This document shows positions 54,679 through 63,422 of a stretch of 64,000 nt of DNA, piece by piece; the stretch's first letter is position 1; every line of letters starts with the position of its first letter. Location of the stretch: NCBI GenBank assembly GCA_028686135.1, contig JAQUCP010000006.1, forward strand, positions 62,001 through 126,000, given 5' to 3'. A program made the translations under genes and the position numbers. This DNA comes from UBA12481 sp012523435. GTDB taxonomy: Bacteria; Bacteroidota; Bacteroidia; Bacteroidales; UBA12481. Below the pieces are notes generated by a model, which saw only the letters and a program-made list of their open reading frames with translations, did no database searches and was not told where the DNA came from.

Positions 54679-55104
54679 ATGAATACGCACGACCGCAAGC
54701 AACTAATTTTAGGCAACCGGGTGGAAGAACTCACCAAGATGGAAACCTTTCTCGAGGAGCTCGGAACCGACTGGAATCTGCCTATGCCTCTGGTGCTCAA
54801 CCTGAATCTGGCACTCGAGGAGGCTATAACCAACATCATGTTTTATGGCTATGATGATGAAGAATCCCATACCATCCTGATAGAATTTAGCCGGACAGAC
54901 AATCAGTTGACAATCCATATTATTGATGATGGTCATGAGTACGACCCTACCGCCCGCCCCGATCCTGATATCACGCTGGCGGCAGAAGACCGGCCCATTG
55001 GAGGGTTGGGAATCTTTCTGATCAAGAAGGTTATGGATCAGGTTGACTATGAAAGAAAAGAGAATAAGAACTATTTAAAGCTCAATAAACGCATTGAAAA
55101 ATGA
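54679..55104 (+). CDS. RsbW-like anti-sigma/serine kinase (HATPase_c_2)
   Basis: 141 residues, a single GHKL ATPase domain: N box LNLALEEAITNIMFYGYD near residue 45, G1 box IIDDGHEYDP near residue 84, G2 GGLGIFLIKKVMD near residue 108. Proteins of this form bind a target such as a sigma factor, and phosphorylate a STAS partner on Ser. The STAS gene overlaps its stop codon (ATGA), the standard arrangement for such a pair. The target is not encoded in the window. Confidence 0.92.
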   Translation: MNTHDRKQLILGNRVEELTKMETFLEELGTDWNLPMPLVLNLNLALEEAITNIMFYGYDDEESHTILIEFSRTDNQLTIHIIDDGHEYDPTARPDPDITLAAEDRPIGGLGIFLIKKVMDQVDYERKENKNYLKLNKRIEK

Positions 55105-55436
55105 AATTAGAAATCACAACATCAGGCCAGTTCAAGATTGTTAAGGTTGATGGACGAATTGATACCACCCGTGCGGTAGAGTTTGAATCGTCTGTTGTTA
55201 ACTTAATTGATCAAGACTGCAACAACCTGATTATCAACTGCCTTGGCTTAAACTACATTAGTAGCTCAGGGCTAAGGGTATTCCTTGTGTTACAGAAGAG
55301 GCTGGCCGGGCAACAGGGGGTTTTCCGTCTTTGTTGTCTGAAACCCGAAATTCAGGAGATATTCGATATTTCGGGATTCTCTACCATCTTCCAGATCTTT
55401 CCCACGGAGGAGGCTGCCCTGGCAGGAGAAAAATGA
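55101..55436 (+). CDS. STAS-domain anti-sigma factor antagonist
   Basis: 111 residues, one STAS domain with the phospho-site region LNYISSSGLRVFLV (Ser near residue 54) and a C-terminal helix. It should release the RsbW-like protein from its target when unphosphorylated, and be reactivated by the RsbU-like phosphatase encoded at 49697. Its end overlaps the STAS-kinase gene by 4 bp. Confidence 0.93.
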   Translation: MKLEITTSGQFKIVKVDGRIDTTRAVEFESSVVNLIDQDCNNLIINCLGLNYISSSGLRVFLVLQKRLAGQQGVFRLCCLKPEIQEIFDISGFSTIFQIFPTEEAALAGEK

Positions 55437-57703
55437 TCAGAAAAGAGACGCCCCAAGGAGGTTTAGTCATTGTCATCTTCACCGATGAAGCGGTTATCAG
55501 GATCCGGCTGGAGGGTCGTCTGGATACGGTCAGTTCCACTTTTTTTACCACAGAGATTCAATCTTGGGTTGACCGAGAAGAGTTTCTGATCATTGATTTA
55601 AGTGAATGTAGTTACCTGGCCAGCAGTGGAATACGCTGTCTGTTAGTCGCCAGTCGACAGTTGGTTGCCAAACAAGGGGCCTTATTGCTGGCCAGCTTGT
55701 CGGATGAAGTGCAGCAAGTACTGGGGATGACTGGTTTGGATGCAGTACTTCCCGTTTTCCACAGCGTTGAGGAGGCCCAGGAGGAAACTTTACGTCGGCG
55801 GAATCTGGCCTATCAAACCACAGGACTTGATCTGGAAGGCTTTCCGGTATCGGTCAGCCTGCTGGCTCCGGCAACCGCACCAGTCAGGATTTGGAAAGGT
55901 AATTGCCTGGTCGCGTATCACGAGTTAGGCTTTGCCATTGGCTCCGGCTCTCCTGCTGAATCGCTCAAGGAAGAGTTGACCCGGCGGGGGCTCTTTATCA
56001 CATTGGGAAAGAGTGCTGGTTTTATCCCTTATGATTCTTCAGAGCCTCCTGATTTTCGGGTTGTGCAGGATCCAACCACCTGCGGATTTTTCGCTCAGTG
56101 GGCCTTATCAGCTAATAATCAACCCAATACGATTGTGCAAGCTGACCATAACCAGGCAGTTTCACTGGATCAGTGGCTCGATCAGCTTTGCGACCTCGCC
56201 CGCAATCAGGGTTCTGCTCCTGTGCGGGCCGTGCTATGCACTGGCGAGACCCTGGGTAAACCCTACCTGCTCTTTGGTGGGCTTGGCCGGGCGGAGGGAG
56301 ATTTTCCTGAGGTCACCCCTTTCCCCGCATCCTTGATGCCTTTCATCCGGCGAACATCGGGAGGGAACTGGTTTACCGGCATTCGCTTTCGCCTGTCGAA
56401 AGGAAAGCAACCACCTTATAATGAGCCGATTGAGAACATTATCGAACAATTACTGTCGATTGAGAATATCGAAGATGTGGAGCAGGTGGACCTATCTGAT
56501 TTGTTGACGCAGCCGGTTGCCTGGTTATTTCAATCAAACCGTATCACCGGTGCAGGCATTACTCAGACGGAAGTGGATATGGGAGGCTCTGAAGATCTGG
56601 AGTTATATCAGGTCTATCTTGCTCGCCGTTTGTTTACCGACTCGGCGCGGATAGTGATCAGGCCGCTACATGGGGGGTATTCTGCCCAGACCTTTCAGGT
56701 TGAATCCTACGACGCGGCTGGCCGGAAGCTGCGACCGACCGTGATGAAGATTGGTCATCGCGATATGATCACCCGTGAAGCTGATTGCTGTCAGCGATAC
56801 GCATTACCTTATATCCTGAATAACAGCGCAATTGTTCTGGGTACCGCCTTTTATTGCAACATGGGAGCCCTTCGATACAATTTTGTCGGGATTGGCGGAG
56901 AAGGCTCTCAACTGAAATGGCTGTTTCACCTCTATGAAAGCTGGCCAATCGAGGATCTGGAGGTGTTATTCGACAAGATCTTCCTGCACATTTTAAAGCC
57001 TTGGTATGGTCAGCCGGTTAGGGAGATGATCCATCCTTTCCGGGATCACGACCCTACCCTCACCTTTTTCCCCACGCTTGTTGAAACAGCGCAGGAGGTC
57101 CTGGGTATTGATCCCGAACAGGCCACTTTCAGAATTGACGGGCTCGATCAGGAGTTCCTGAATCCCTATAGATTCCTCCGCGAAGAGTACCTTAGGAGAA
57201 GGGAACAGTCGTACGACTACCTCACAGCAATCTGTCACGGCGATCTGAATTTGCAAAATATCTTGCTTGACGAGGGGTTGAACGTTTATCTGATCGACTT
57301 TTCCGAGACCAGGCCCCGTGCGGCCATCAGCGATTTTGCCCGACTGGAAGCCATCTTTATGATTGATCAGGCTCCGATAGCTGACCAACATGATGTCGTG
57401 GCTATGCTTGACCTGATTGTTCCTCTTTACAATCTTTCAGGCCTTGACCAACCATTTGAGGCACAGAAGGATAGTGACTTACCCGAGACAGTAATGCGGA
57501 ACATCCGGCTGACGCAAAAAATCAGGAGTTATGCCTTGCGCACCGCTGAGGGCAATCCGGACCTCTTTCCCTATTACATGGCTATGCTGGAGTGGACTCT
57601 TCCGGTGGTCTGCTACCGGAGTCACCGCGCCTCATCAAAACTTTTGTCGGCCGCGATATCCGGCATTCTTTGCGAAAGGATTCTGGAACTCGATCGATCC
57701 TGA
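55433..57703 (+). CDS. STAS-domain X-phosphotransferase-like kinase fusion
   Basis: 756 residues from the ATG at 55433, overlapping the upstream stop. Residues 1-115 are a STAS domain (YLASSGIRCLLVA, Ser near 63). Residues of about 130-385 are the same unnamed domain X as in the protein at 40147. Residues of about 420-750 form a kinase-like domain of the aminoglycoside/choline kinase type: glycine loop LHGGYSAQTFQV, Lys in VMKIG (about 440), Glu in READCC, catalytic loop CHGDLNLQN (about 600), metal-binding DFSET. All core residues are present. It may phosphorylate a protein or a small molecule. I know no characterised protein with this order. Confidence 0.8.
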   Translation: MIRKETPQGGLVIVIFTDEAVIRIRLEGRLDTVSSTFFTTEIQSWVDREEFLIIDLSECSYLASSGIRCLLVASRQLVAKQGALLLASLSDEVQQVLGMTGLDAVLPVFHSVEEAQEETLRRRNLAYQTTGLDLEGFPVSVSLLAPATAPVRIWKGNCLVAYHELGFAIGSGSPAESLKEELTRRGLFITLGKSAGFIPYDSSEPPDFRVVQDPTTCGFFAQWALSANNQPNTIVQADHNQAVSLDQWLDQLCDLARNQGSAPVRAVLCTGETLGKPYLLFGGLGRAEGDFPEVTPFPASLMPFIRRTSGGNWFTGIRFRLSKGKQPPYNEPIENIIEQLLSIENIEDVEQVDLSDLLTQPVAWLFQSNRITGAGITQTEVDMGGSEDLELYQVYLARRLFTDSARIVIRPLHGGYSAQTFQVESYDAAGRKLRPTVMKIGHRDMITREADCCQRYALPYILNNSAIVLGTAFYCNMGALRYNFVGIGGEGSQLKWLFHLYESWPIEDLEVLFDKIFLHILKPWYGQPVREMIHPFRDHDPTLTFFPTLVETAQEVLGIDPEQATFRIDGLDQEFLNPYRFLREEYLRRREQSYDYLTAICHGDLNLQNILLDEGLNVYLIDFSETRPRAAISDFARLEAIFMIDQAPIADQHDVVAMLDLIVPLYNLSGLDQPFEAQKDSDLPETVMRNIRLTQKIRSYALRTAEGNPDLFPYYMAMLEWTLPVVCYRSHRASSKLLSAAISGILCERILELDRS

Positions 57704-57711
57704 CAATCAAC

Positions 57712-57768
57712 AACCAACCAGACCAGCCGACCTGTAGTTGTATGCATTGGCTTGCTGGTTTGGTGGTT
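57712..57768 (+). repeat. Inverted repeat just after the STAS-kinase stop
   Basis: Left arm 57712-57727 (AACCAACCAGACCAGC) pairs with right arm 57754-57768 over about 15 bp with one bulge and one mismatch. The loop is 26 bases. No T run follows, so it is not a standard terminator; it may be an mRNA-stabilising stem. Confidence 0.55.
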
Positions 57769-57886
57769 AATTGGTCAACTTTCTCAACATTTTCCATGGC
57801 GGTAATAGATCAAGAGTCTAACTTTATATCAGAGAAAAAAAGTGATTTCACCCAAACAATGAACCGATTACCATACGATTTAACAG

Positions 57887-57942
57887 AAAAAAGGGTCTCT
57901 CCCTGGGGCGGTCTCCGCCAAACAAAACGGCGACTCTTTTTT
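57887..57942 (+). terminator. Nested hairpin with terminal T run, possible bidirectional terminator
   Basis: Outer arms AAAAAAGGGTC (57887-57897) and GACTCTTTTTT (57932-57942) pair with one mismatch. Inside lies a perfect GGCGG-TCT-CCGCC hairpin (57907-57919). A run of six T ends the plus-strand copy, and six A begin it, so it could stop transcription from either side. Confidence 0.45.
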
Positions 57943-57997
57943 GAGGGGTTGTTTGAGAAAGTTTCGAATTTATCACCTCCGTTTCAAATTTCTAATG

Positions 57998-59150
57998 TAC
58001 TAGTGATGCGTTAACTTTTCGAAGATTATTGTAATAAGCTGAAAATAAGATGAATATAAGCGTTCTTTGATTTTTTGATTTGAATTGACAAGTAGTTTTG
58101 CGGCTTAAACGCAGAACTATGAATTCTGGCAAGTATGTCTTTGCTCAACTGGGGCAGGTTATCAACAGGTACGAGTTTGAAAAGTGTGTGGCTCGATACA
58201 ATGGCAACCACCGGGTCCAGGAGTTAAATTGCTGGAACCAGTTTCTCCAACTCTTTTTCGGTCAACTGACTGCACGCAATTCGCTTCGCGATATTTGTGT
58301 ATGCCTGAAGGCTCATCGGAAAAAGCTTTATCATTTGGGGATCAAACAGAATGTCAATCAATCGACTCTATCAAGAGCAAACGAGGGACGTGACTGGAGG
58401 ATTTTCGCCGATTTTAGCGAGTACCTCATTCAACAGGTCAGACCACTCTATGCTAGAACCTCAATACCCAATGTCGACATTGACAACGATGTGTTTGCCC
58501 TGGACTCAACGACAATCTCATTGAGCATTAAGCTATATACCTGATGGATAAAGCATACCTCGATTTTGTTGCGCTGTATCGAACGCATAAAGCCGACTCA
58601 TTCTTTATCACCCGGGCCAAGGTAACCTTGGACTATACGGTAGTAGGAGAAAACTTCAATCTCGATGAGCTCACGGGTCTGAGAAGCGAAAAAACCATCC
58701 ATCTTGCAGGGCCAAAATCGAAGCGCCTTTACCGTGAACCACTCAGGTTGGTGGAATACTACGCTGATGAAAAAGAGATCGAGCTGGTCTTTCTGATAAA
58801 CAACTTCGAGGTAACGGCTCTTGAGATCGCCCGCTTGTACCGCAATCGCTGGCAAATCGAGGTATTCTTCAAATGGATCAAGCAAAACCTGACCATTAAA
58901 AAGCTCTGGGGACACTCTGAAAATGCTGTCAACCTTCATGTTTGGGTAGTCATATGTACTTATCTAACAGTTGCTTATGTCACACACCAACTCCGAAGTC
59001 CCCTTTCGATATAGGAGATCATCCAGATCATGGGTATCTCGGCTTTTGATAAAGCCCCAATAAACGAACTACTTACAGATACTAAATCCAATCAAAATGT
59101 CAAAGAACATTATTAACTTTATGACTTCTAAATTTTAACGCATCAGTAGT
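57998..59150 (+). mobile_element. Decayed IS4-family insertion sequence
   Basis: The ends are imperfect inverted repeats: ACTAGTGATGCGTTAAC (from 57999) against ACTACTGATGCGTTAAA read inward from 59150. The match continues loosely for about 26 bp. A direct repeat ATTTCTAATG lies immediately outside both ends (57988-57997 and 59151-59160), which I take as the target duplication. The element is about 1.15 kb because its transposase lost an internal segment. Confidence 0.8.
58119..59014 (+). pseudogene. IS4-family transposase, internally deleted and frame-broken
   Basis: The first part (58119-58544) holds the N-terminal DUF4372-like domain (YVFAQLGQVINRYEFEKCV, FLQLFFGQLTARNSLRD) and the first catalytic Asp (FALDSTTISLSIKL), then stops. 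The second part, in another frame (read from about 58530; ATG at 58544), resumes at LMDKAYLDFVALYR, the second Asp region, and includes the YREK-like end with Glu (YRNRWQIEVFFKWIKQNL). By comparison with full relatives of about 385-400 residues, roughly 85-95 codons between these points are missing (inference). It cannot be active. Confidence 0.85.
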
Positions 59151-59197
59151 ATTTCTAATGCATAAATTGGGTTGATTAACTTTCAAATCTCTCCTTT

Positions 59198-62011
59198 ATG
59201 AAAAGAAAAATTTTTTTCTCACTTTTCTGGGTGGTAACCTCGTGTAGTATCGGTTTCTCCCAGTACGTCAGCGTAAACTGTGATGGTTTTTCAGTCAATG
59301 GCAGCTCCTTTAGGCCTCTAATAGTCAGTTATTGTGTGGATTTCTATTTTAATGGATCTTCTTGGTATGTTTCGCCAAATGGAAACTACAGTACTACTTG
59401 GGGATATCCATACAATCAGGATGGCCGATTTTGTTTTAGTACGACCACAGATCAAAGTACCAGTTCTAGTGTTCTTAATTCGGATTTAACCCTTATTAAA
59501 AACATGGGTTTTAATACCGTACGAATTCATGGAATTGGACCGAACACCTCAGGAACAAGCTTGCTGGTAAAACCCAATAATAATTACTCCACTTATTTTT
59601 CATTGTTGGATGACCTTCTTAGTAGAATTGCGGCGGCTCAATTAAAAGCTATCCTACTCATTGGAGCACCTCAAGCTTGGAATATTCATGATAGCTATAA
59701 GACATTTCTTGAAAATGTGGCTAACCATTATAAAAACAACACTACCGTGTTTGCTTATAGTATAATGGCGGAGCTAAACTCCAGCTGGTCGCTTGGAAGC
59801 CCAAATGACAAAATGAAAATTTCCAACTGGGTCACAGAATGGTGCGATGCAATAAAAAAATACGATAATAATCATCTAATATATGTTGGTCCGATGTTGC
59901 CGCAAACTTGCGTTGCCTGGGATCCCCTGGTTATGCCAATTGATTTTGTAGGAATGCATTATTATGCTTGGAGTGAGAATCTTACAACTTCACAAGATAT
60001 TGTAGCTTCTTATCTTTATTGGACAGGGAAAAGTATTTCAATGCCTTGGATTATTGATGAAACAGGGTTTAGCGGGACATCGCAACCAGAAACTTCCCCA
60101 AAGACGGGTAGTGAAGCCGACCAAAGCAGCTATAGTACACATATAAGTACGAGAACGTTAGATTGTGGCGGAAAGGGGTTTTCTTGGTGGCAATTTAGAG
60201 ATATTAATTGGGTTGCTTCTGATGGCGACACTTGCTATGAAAAATTCTTTGGAACATATCGTCGTTGGTGGAATGGTTCAAATACCTCGAAATCGGTTTC
60301 GACTACATTTTCCGGATTCCAATCAATAACGCCATCCAGTTCACGGTGCACCAAACCAAGTAGCTATTATAATATGTATAACTACTCAACAGACAGACTT
60401 ACAGGGTATGTAAAGGATAATAATAATCAACCAATAGCTAACGCGGTAGTATGGGCCATGGCCTATGGAACTGGTAGCTATATAACCTATTCTAAATCCG
60501 ATGGAAGTGGATATTTCGAACTAAATACAGGAACACCACTTTCAAATCTGAATGTAATTTGGATATCAGCACCTGGATATTCCACAGTACAAGATTTAAG
60601 CAATCTTTCGACAAGCGGAAAAACTTACACCTTACGGCTAATTAACTCTAAAGGTTGGACTAAAAAATGGCAAAATAGCAATGGGTATTCATTGGGTTCC
60701 TGGACGATTAGTTCGACGGACAAATTCTATAAGGGAGATTTTAATGGGGATGGGAAATCAGAAATCCTTCGATGTCAAACTGGCGGTAGCCCCGATAGGA
60801 TTATCATGCTAAGTTTTAACAATAACACTGCAGATTGGCAAATAGAATGGAATAACAACCTGGACCCCAACAGAGGCGATGGAATTTATTACATGAGGAA
60901 TAACCTGGTTGTTGGTGATTTTGATGGTGATGGCAAAGATGACATTATTGGATTTAATGGGAATGATGTCAAAACGTTCAAGTATCAGTCGGGCAATTGG
61001 ACTCTTTGGGAAACAAATAATGGACAAATCAATAATCCCCAGTATCCATTAAGCTATATTCAGCCATATCAAGATTATGTTTTGTCTGGCAATTTTGATG
61101 GAGTTGGAGGTGATGACCTTTTAGCCTCTGACTTACCTTCAGGGTACACAACTTGGTTCAAGTATACATCCGGAAATTCTTGGCAATGGGTTAATTCTGA
61201 TTATGGATACACGAACAATCCTACGTATTCTATGAGTTATATGAGACCGTATCGAGATCAATTCATTGTGGGTGACTTCGATGGCGATGGTCAGGATGAA
61301 GTTCTCGGCAATGACTTGCCAAATGGCTGGATGACCATGTTCAAATATGAAAACGGGACTTGGAATTGGAAATGGAGTGATGGGGGTAATGATAACTGCG
61401 GAATGAGAGGATTTCGAAGTAATTTGGTCGTCGGCAATTTCGATCGCGACAATTCAGATGAACTGCTTGGGTTGAATAGTACTGGAGTGAAATTTGACTA
61501 TATCTCAAATCAATTTTCCATAACATGGACTACAACTGGCTCGAATTATTTCTCTGATTGGGACATTTATCCACCTACCAATCTATATCTAAGCATTAAG
61601 ACAAACCAAAATTCAACACAACAATTACTTTGTATAAAGGGCACTTTGGCCGCGTCGTATTCTTTTAATACAACTACAGAATGTACACCACTACCGCCTT
61701 TAGTTTCCTCAACTGATTCTGAGTCGAAAGAAAAGGATAAAGTTACCGATCTAAATCCAGAGATTCAGCTATTTCCAAATCCAGCTTTGAAAGAATTAAG
61801 TATTATATTAACTTCGTCGGAATTTGAAACCAACTGGAAAATGTATATTTATAACATTCAAGGCCAAAATGTTAAGTCGATTGAGGTGCCGGATTTCAAT
61901 CAACGAACTTATTTGAAAGTTAACCTGGAAGACTTTGAGCCTGGGGTGTATTTTGTAAAAGTCTTTACTGAAAAGGAAACCATTACAAATAAGTTTATCA
62001 AATCGAAATAA
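59198..62011 (+). CDS. Secreted GH5-like glycoside hydrolase with FG-GAP repeats and type IX sorting tail
   Basis: 937 residues with a signal peptide (IFFSLFWVVTSCSIGFSQ). Residues of about 25-385 look like a clan A (beta/alpha)8 hydrolase. The likely acid/base Glu is in YSIMAELNSSW (about 191), where relatives usually read NE. The likely nucleophile is in PWIIDETGFSG (about 288). Then come a carboxypeptidase-regulatory-like domain (about 400-475), five FG-GAP-like units (GDFNGDGKSEI, GDFDGDGKDDI, GNFDGVGGDDL, GDFDGDGQDEV, GNFDRDNSDEL) and a C-terminal sorting domain with LFPNPA and PGVYFVKVFT. It probably degrades beta-mannan or a related glycan. The gene is clearly AT-richer than the rest of the window. 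Confidence 0.82.
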   Translation: MKRKIFFSLFWVVTSCSIGFSQYVSVNCDGFSVNGSSFRPLIVSYCVDFYFNGSSWYVSPNGNYSTTWGYPYNQDGRFCFSTTTDQSTSSSVLNSDLTLIKNMGFNTVRIHGIGPNTSGTSLLVKPNNNYSTYFSLLDDLLSRIAAAQLKAILLIGAPQAWNIHDSYKTFLENVANHYKNNTTVFAYSIMAELNSSWSLGSPNDKMKISNWVTEWCDAIKKYDNNHLIYVGPMLPQTCVAWDPLVMPIDFVGMHYYAWSENLTTSQDIVASYLYWTGKSISMPWIIDETGFSGTSQPETSPKTGSEADQSSYSTHISTRTLDCGGKGFSWWQFRDINWVASDGDTCYEKFFGTYRRWWNGSNTSKSVSTTFSGFQSITPSSSRCTKPSSYYNMYNYSTDRLTGYVKDNNNQPIANAVVWAMAYGTGSYITYSKSDGSGYFELNTGTPLSNLNVIWISAPGYSTVQDLSNLSTSGKTYTLRLINSKGWTKKWQNSNGYSLGSWTISSTDKFYKGDFNGDGKSEILRCQTGGSPDRIIMLSFNNNTADWQIEWNNNLDPNRGDGIYYMRNNLVVGDFDGDGKDDIIGFNGNDVKTFKYQSGNWTLWETNNGQINNPQYPLSYIQPYQDYVLSGNFDGVGGDDLLASDLPSGYTTWFKYTSGNSWQWVNSDYGYTNNPTYSMSYMRPYRDQFIVGDFDGDGQDEVLGNDLPNGWMTMFKYENGTWNWKWSDGGNDNCGMRGFRSNLVVGNFDRDNSDELLGLNSTGVKFDYISNQFSITWTTTGSNYFSDWDIYPPTNLYLSIKTNQNSTQQLLCIKGTLAASYSFNTTTECTPLPPLVSSTDSESKEKDKVTDLNPEIQLFPNPALKELSIILTSSEFETNWKMYIYNIQGQNVKSIEVPDFNQRTYLKVNLEDFEPGVYFVKVFTEKETITNKFIKSK

Positions 62012-62013
62012 TC

Positions 62014-62874
62014 ATGATTAATCGTATTAAGACCATAGCTAAGCTACTTTTACCTAAGTATCAAAAGTTGATATTAGAATATCCTGTTGAACTTAAGCCA
62101 AGATTTGGATACGGAAAATCACCTCATTCATTAATCAGCGATATATTGGAATCTCAACGACCTAGTTATGAAAAGTTAATCAGTGAAATTATTGGTTTTC
62201 AATCGGTTTTTTCTACCTTCAAGGACTCAGCTCGGGAAAAAGATGAAAATCAACCAGCATGGAATAATGGTTACCTACCCGGTCTTGATATTGTAACTCT
62301 GTATGCAATGATTTCTCATTTTAAGCCAGTTCACTATTTCGAAATTGGTTCGGGGAACTCAACAAAGGTTGCACGTAAATCAATCAGTAATAACGGATTG
62401 AAGACTAAGATTATCTCTATTGATCCACAACCGCGTGCTAATATTGATGTTTTGGCAGACGAAGTGATCAGGGAGCCCTTAGAGAATTTGAATTCTATCA
62501 AATCAATAGTTGACCGCTTGCAAGAAAACGACATTCTATTCATTGATAATTCACACAGGTGTTTACCAAATTCGGATGCAACGGTCTGTTTTCTGGAATT
62601 GCTTCCTTATCTCAAAAAAGGTGTAATCGTGCATTTTCATGATATATACCTTCCATTTGACTATCCCCAGTTTATGTGTGATCGATTTTACTCGGAGCAA
62701 TATGTGCTGGCTGGTTTTATCCTTGCAAACCCGGAAAAATATAAACCTATTTTTCCAGCTCAATTTATTAGTAATGATAAACAACTAACGGAATTATTGA
62801 ATCCATTTTGGTCAGATCCTGCTTTTTCCGGAATTGAAAAACATGGTGGATCTTTCTGGATTCAAATTGGATAG
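62014..62874 (+). CDS. Class I SAM-dependent methyltransferase-like protein
   Basis: 286 residues. The SAM-binding motif I is HYFEIGSGNSTKVARKS near residue 108. Motif II is IISIDPQPR with the acidic residue, followed by DILFIDNSHR and VIVHFHDIYLP, the pattern of the Methyltransf_24 type often found in surface-glycan loci. The substrate is unknown. It follows the hydrolase gene after 2 bp and shares its AT-rich composition, so the two probably arrived together. Confidence 0.82.
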   Translation: MINRIKTIAKLLLPKYQKLILEYPVELKPRFGYGKSPHSLISDILESQRPSYEKLISEIIGFQSVFSTFKDSAREKDENQPAWNNGYLPGLDIVTLYAMISHFKPVHYFEIGSGNSTKVARKSISNNGLKTKIISIDPQPRANIDVLADEVIREPLENLNSIKSIVDRLQENDILFIDNSHRCLPNSDATVCFLELLPYLKKGVIVHFHDIYLPFDYPQFMCDRFYSEQYVLAGFILANPEKYKPIFPAQFISNDKQLTELLNPFWSDPAFSGIEKHGGSFWIQIG

Positions 62875-63422
62875 AATCCAGGGTTACAGAAAAGTTGGTT
62901 CAGCGATATGACATGATTGTTGCAATAATCATCGTAATTCTTTTCATCAGTTTTAGCCCGGATTATTCATAAACCTAACTGATCTTCTACAGTTGATTTT
63001 TGTAAATAATTCAAAGACAATTAATTAAGAGAGATAAAAAAGTCTTTGGCACTACAAGTGACCCATGATAAAGCAACAAGATTCTTAGTTTACTATAGTG
63101 TACGAATGGCTGGTGGAAGTGCCACACCGACTGCTTTGCAAACGATTGAACACACCCCCCGACTCGCGGTGCGGATGACGATCCGGGAGGAACCTTCTTC
63201 CAGGGTCACTTCCCGCCGAGCTGACAAATCCCGTTTAGGTCTTCCCATTTTCTCTTAGTTAAAGGTATTCGAAAATCGACCGAAACACTACTTTAGAATG
63301 GTCCAGTTTTTTAGGGGGGAGGTCACTTTTTTTACTTATAGATGTGTCTACTCCTGGTACTCATAAATAGTAGCAGGAAGGCTTTCCAATTGAGATCATC
63401 CATGCGGGGGAATCTTCACAAG
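62875..63422. other. Gene-poor stretch between the AT-rich pair and the PHP gene
   Basis: 548 bp without a supported gene. The left half is AT-rich. A minus-strand frame of 51 codons at 63093-63248 (starting MGRPKRDLSARREVTLEEGSS) is more GC-rich than its surroundings and may be a relic of another gene, perhaps the lost tail of the PHP protein. A plus-strand frame overlaps it and is not protein-like. The block reads like a junction between imported and resident DNA. Confidence 0.5.

Larger units (their letters stand above)
57704..57997. other. Non-coding stretch between the signalling cluster and the IS remnant
   Basis: About 290 bp with no convincing gene; a frame at 57592-58014 overlaps the kinase gene and has no protein-like pattern. 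It contains two inverted repeats (57712-57768 and 57887-57942), listed separately, and becomes AT-rich towards the right. Confidence 0.6.

Noticed and set aside
37227..57703. Cluster considered as an antiviral defence island
   Set aside because: No nuclease, nucleotide cyclase, restriction-modification or reverse-transcriptase gene is present; the domains fit transport and partner-switch signalling.
57592..58014. 140-codon plus-strand frame overlapping the end of the STAS-kinase gene
   Set aside because: Overlaps 112 bases of a well-supported gene in another frame, covers both hairpins, and the translation has no domain or consistent composition.
63046..63258. 70-codon plus-strand frame in the gene-poor stretch
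   Set aside because: The opposite-strand fragment reads more like protein; the plus frame is rich in Arg/Thr/Ser with no pattern.
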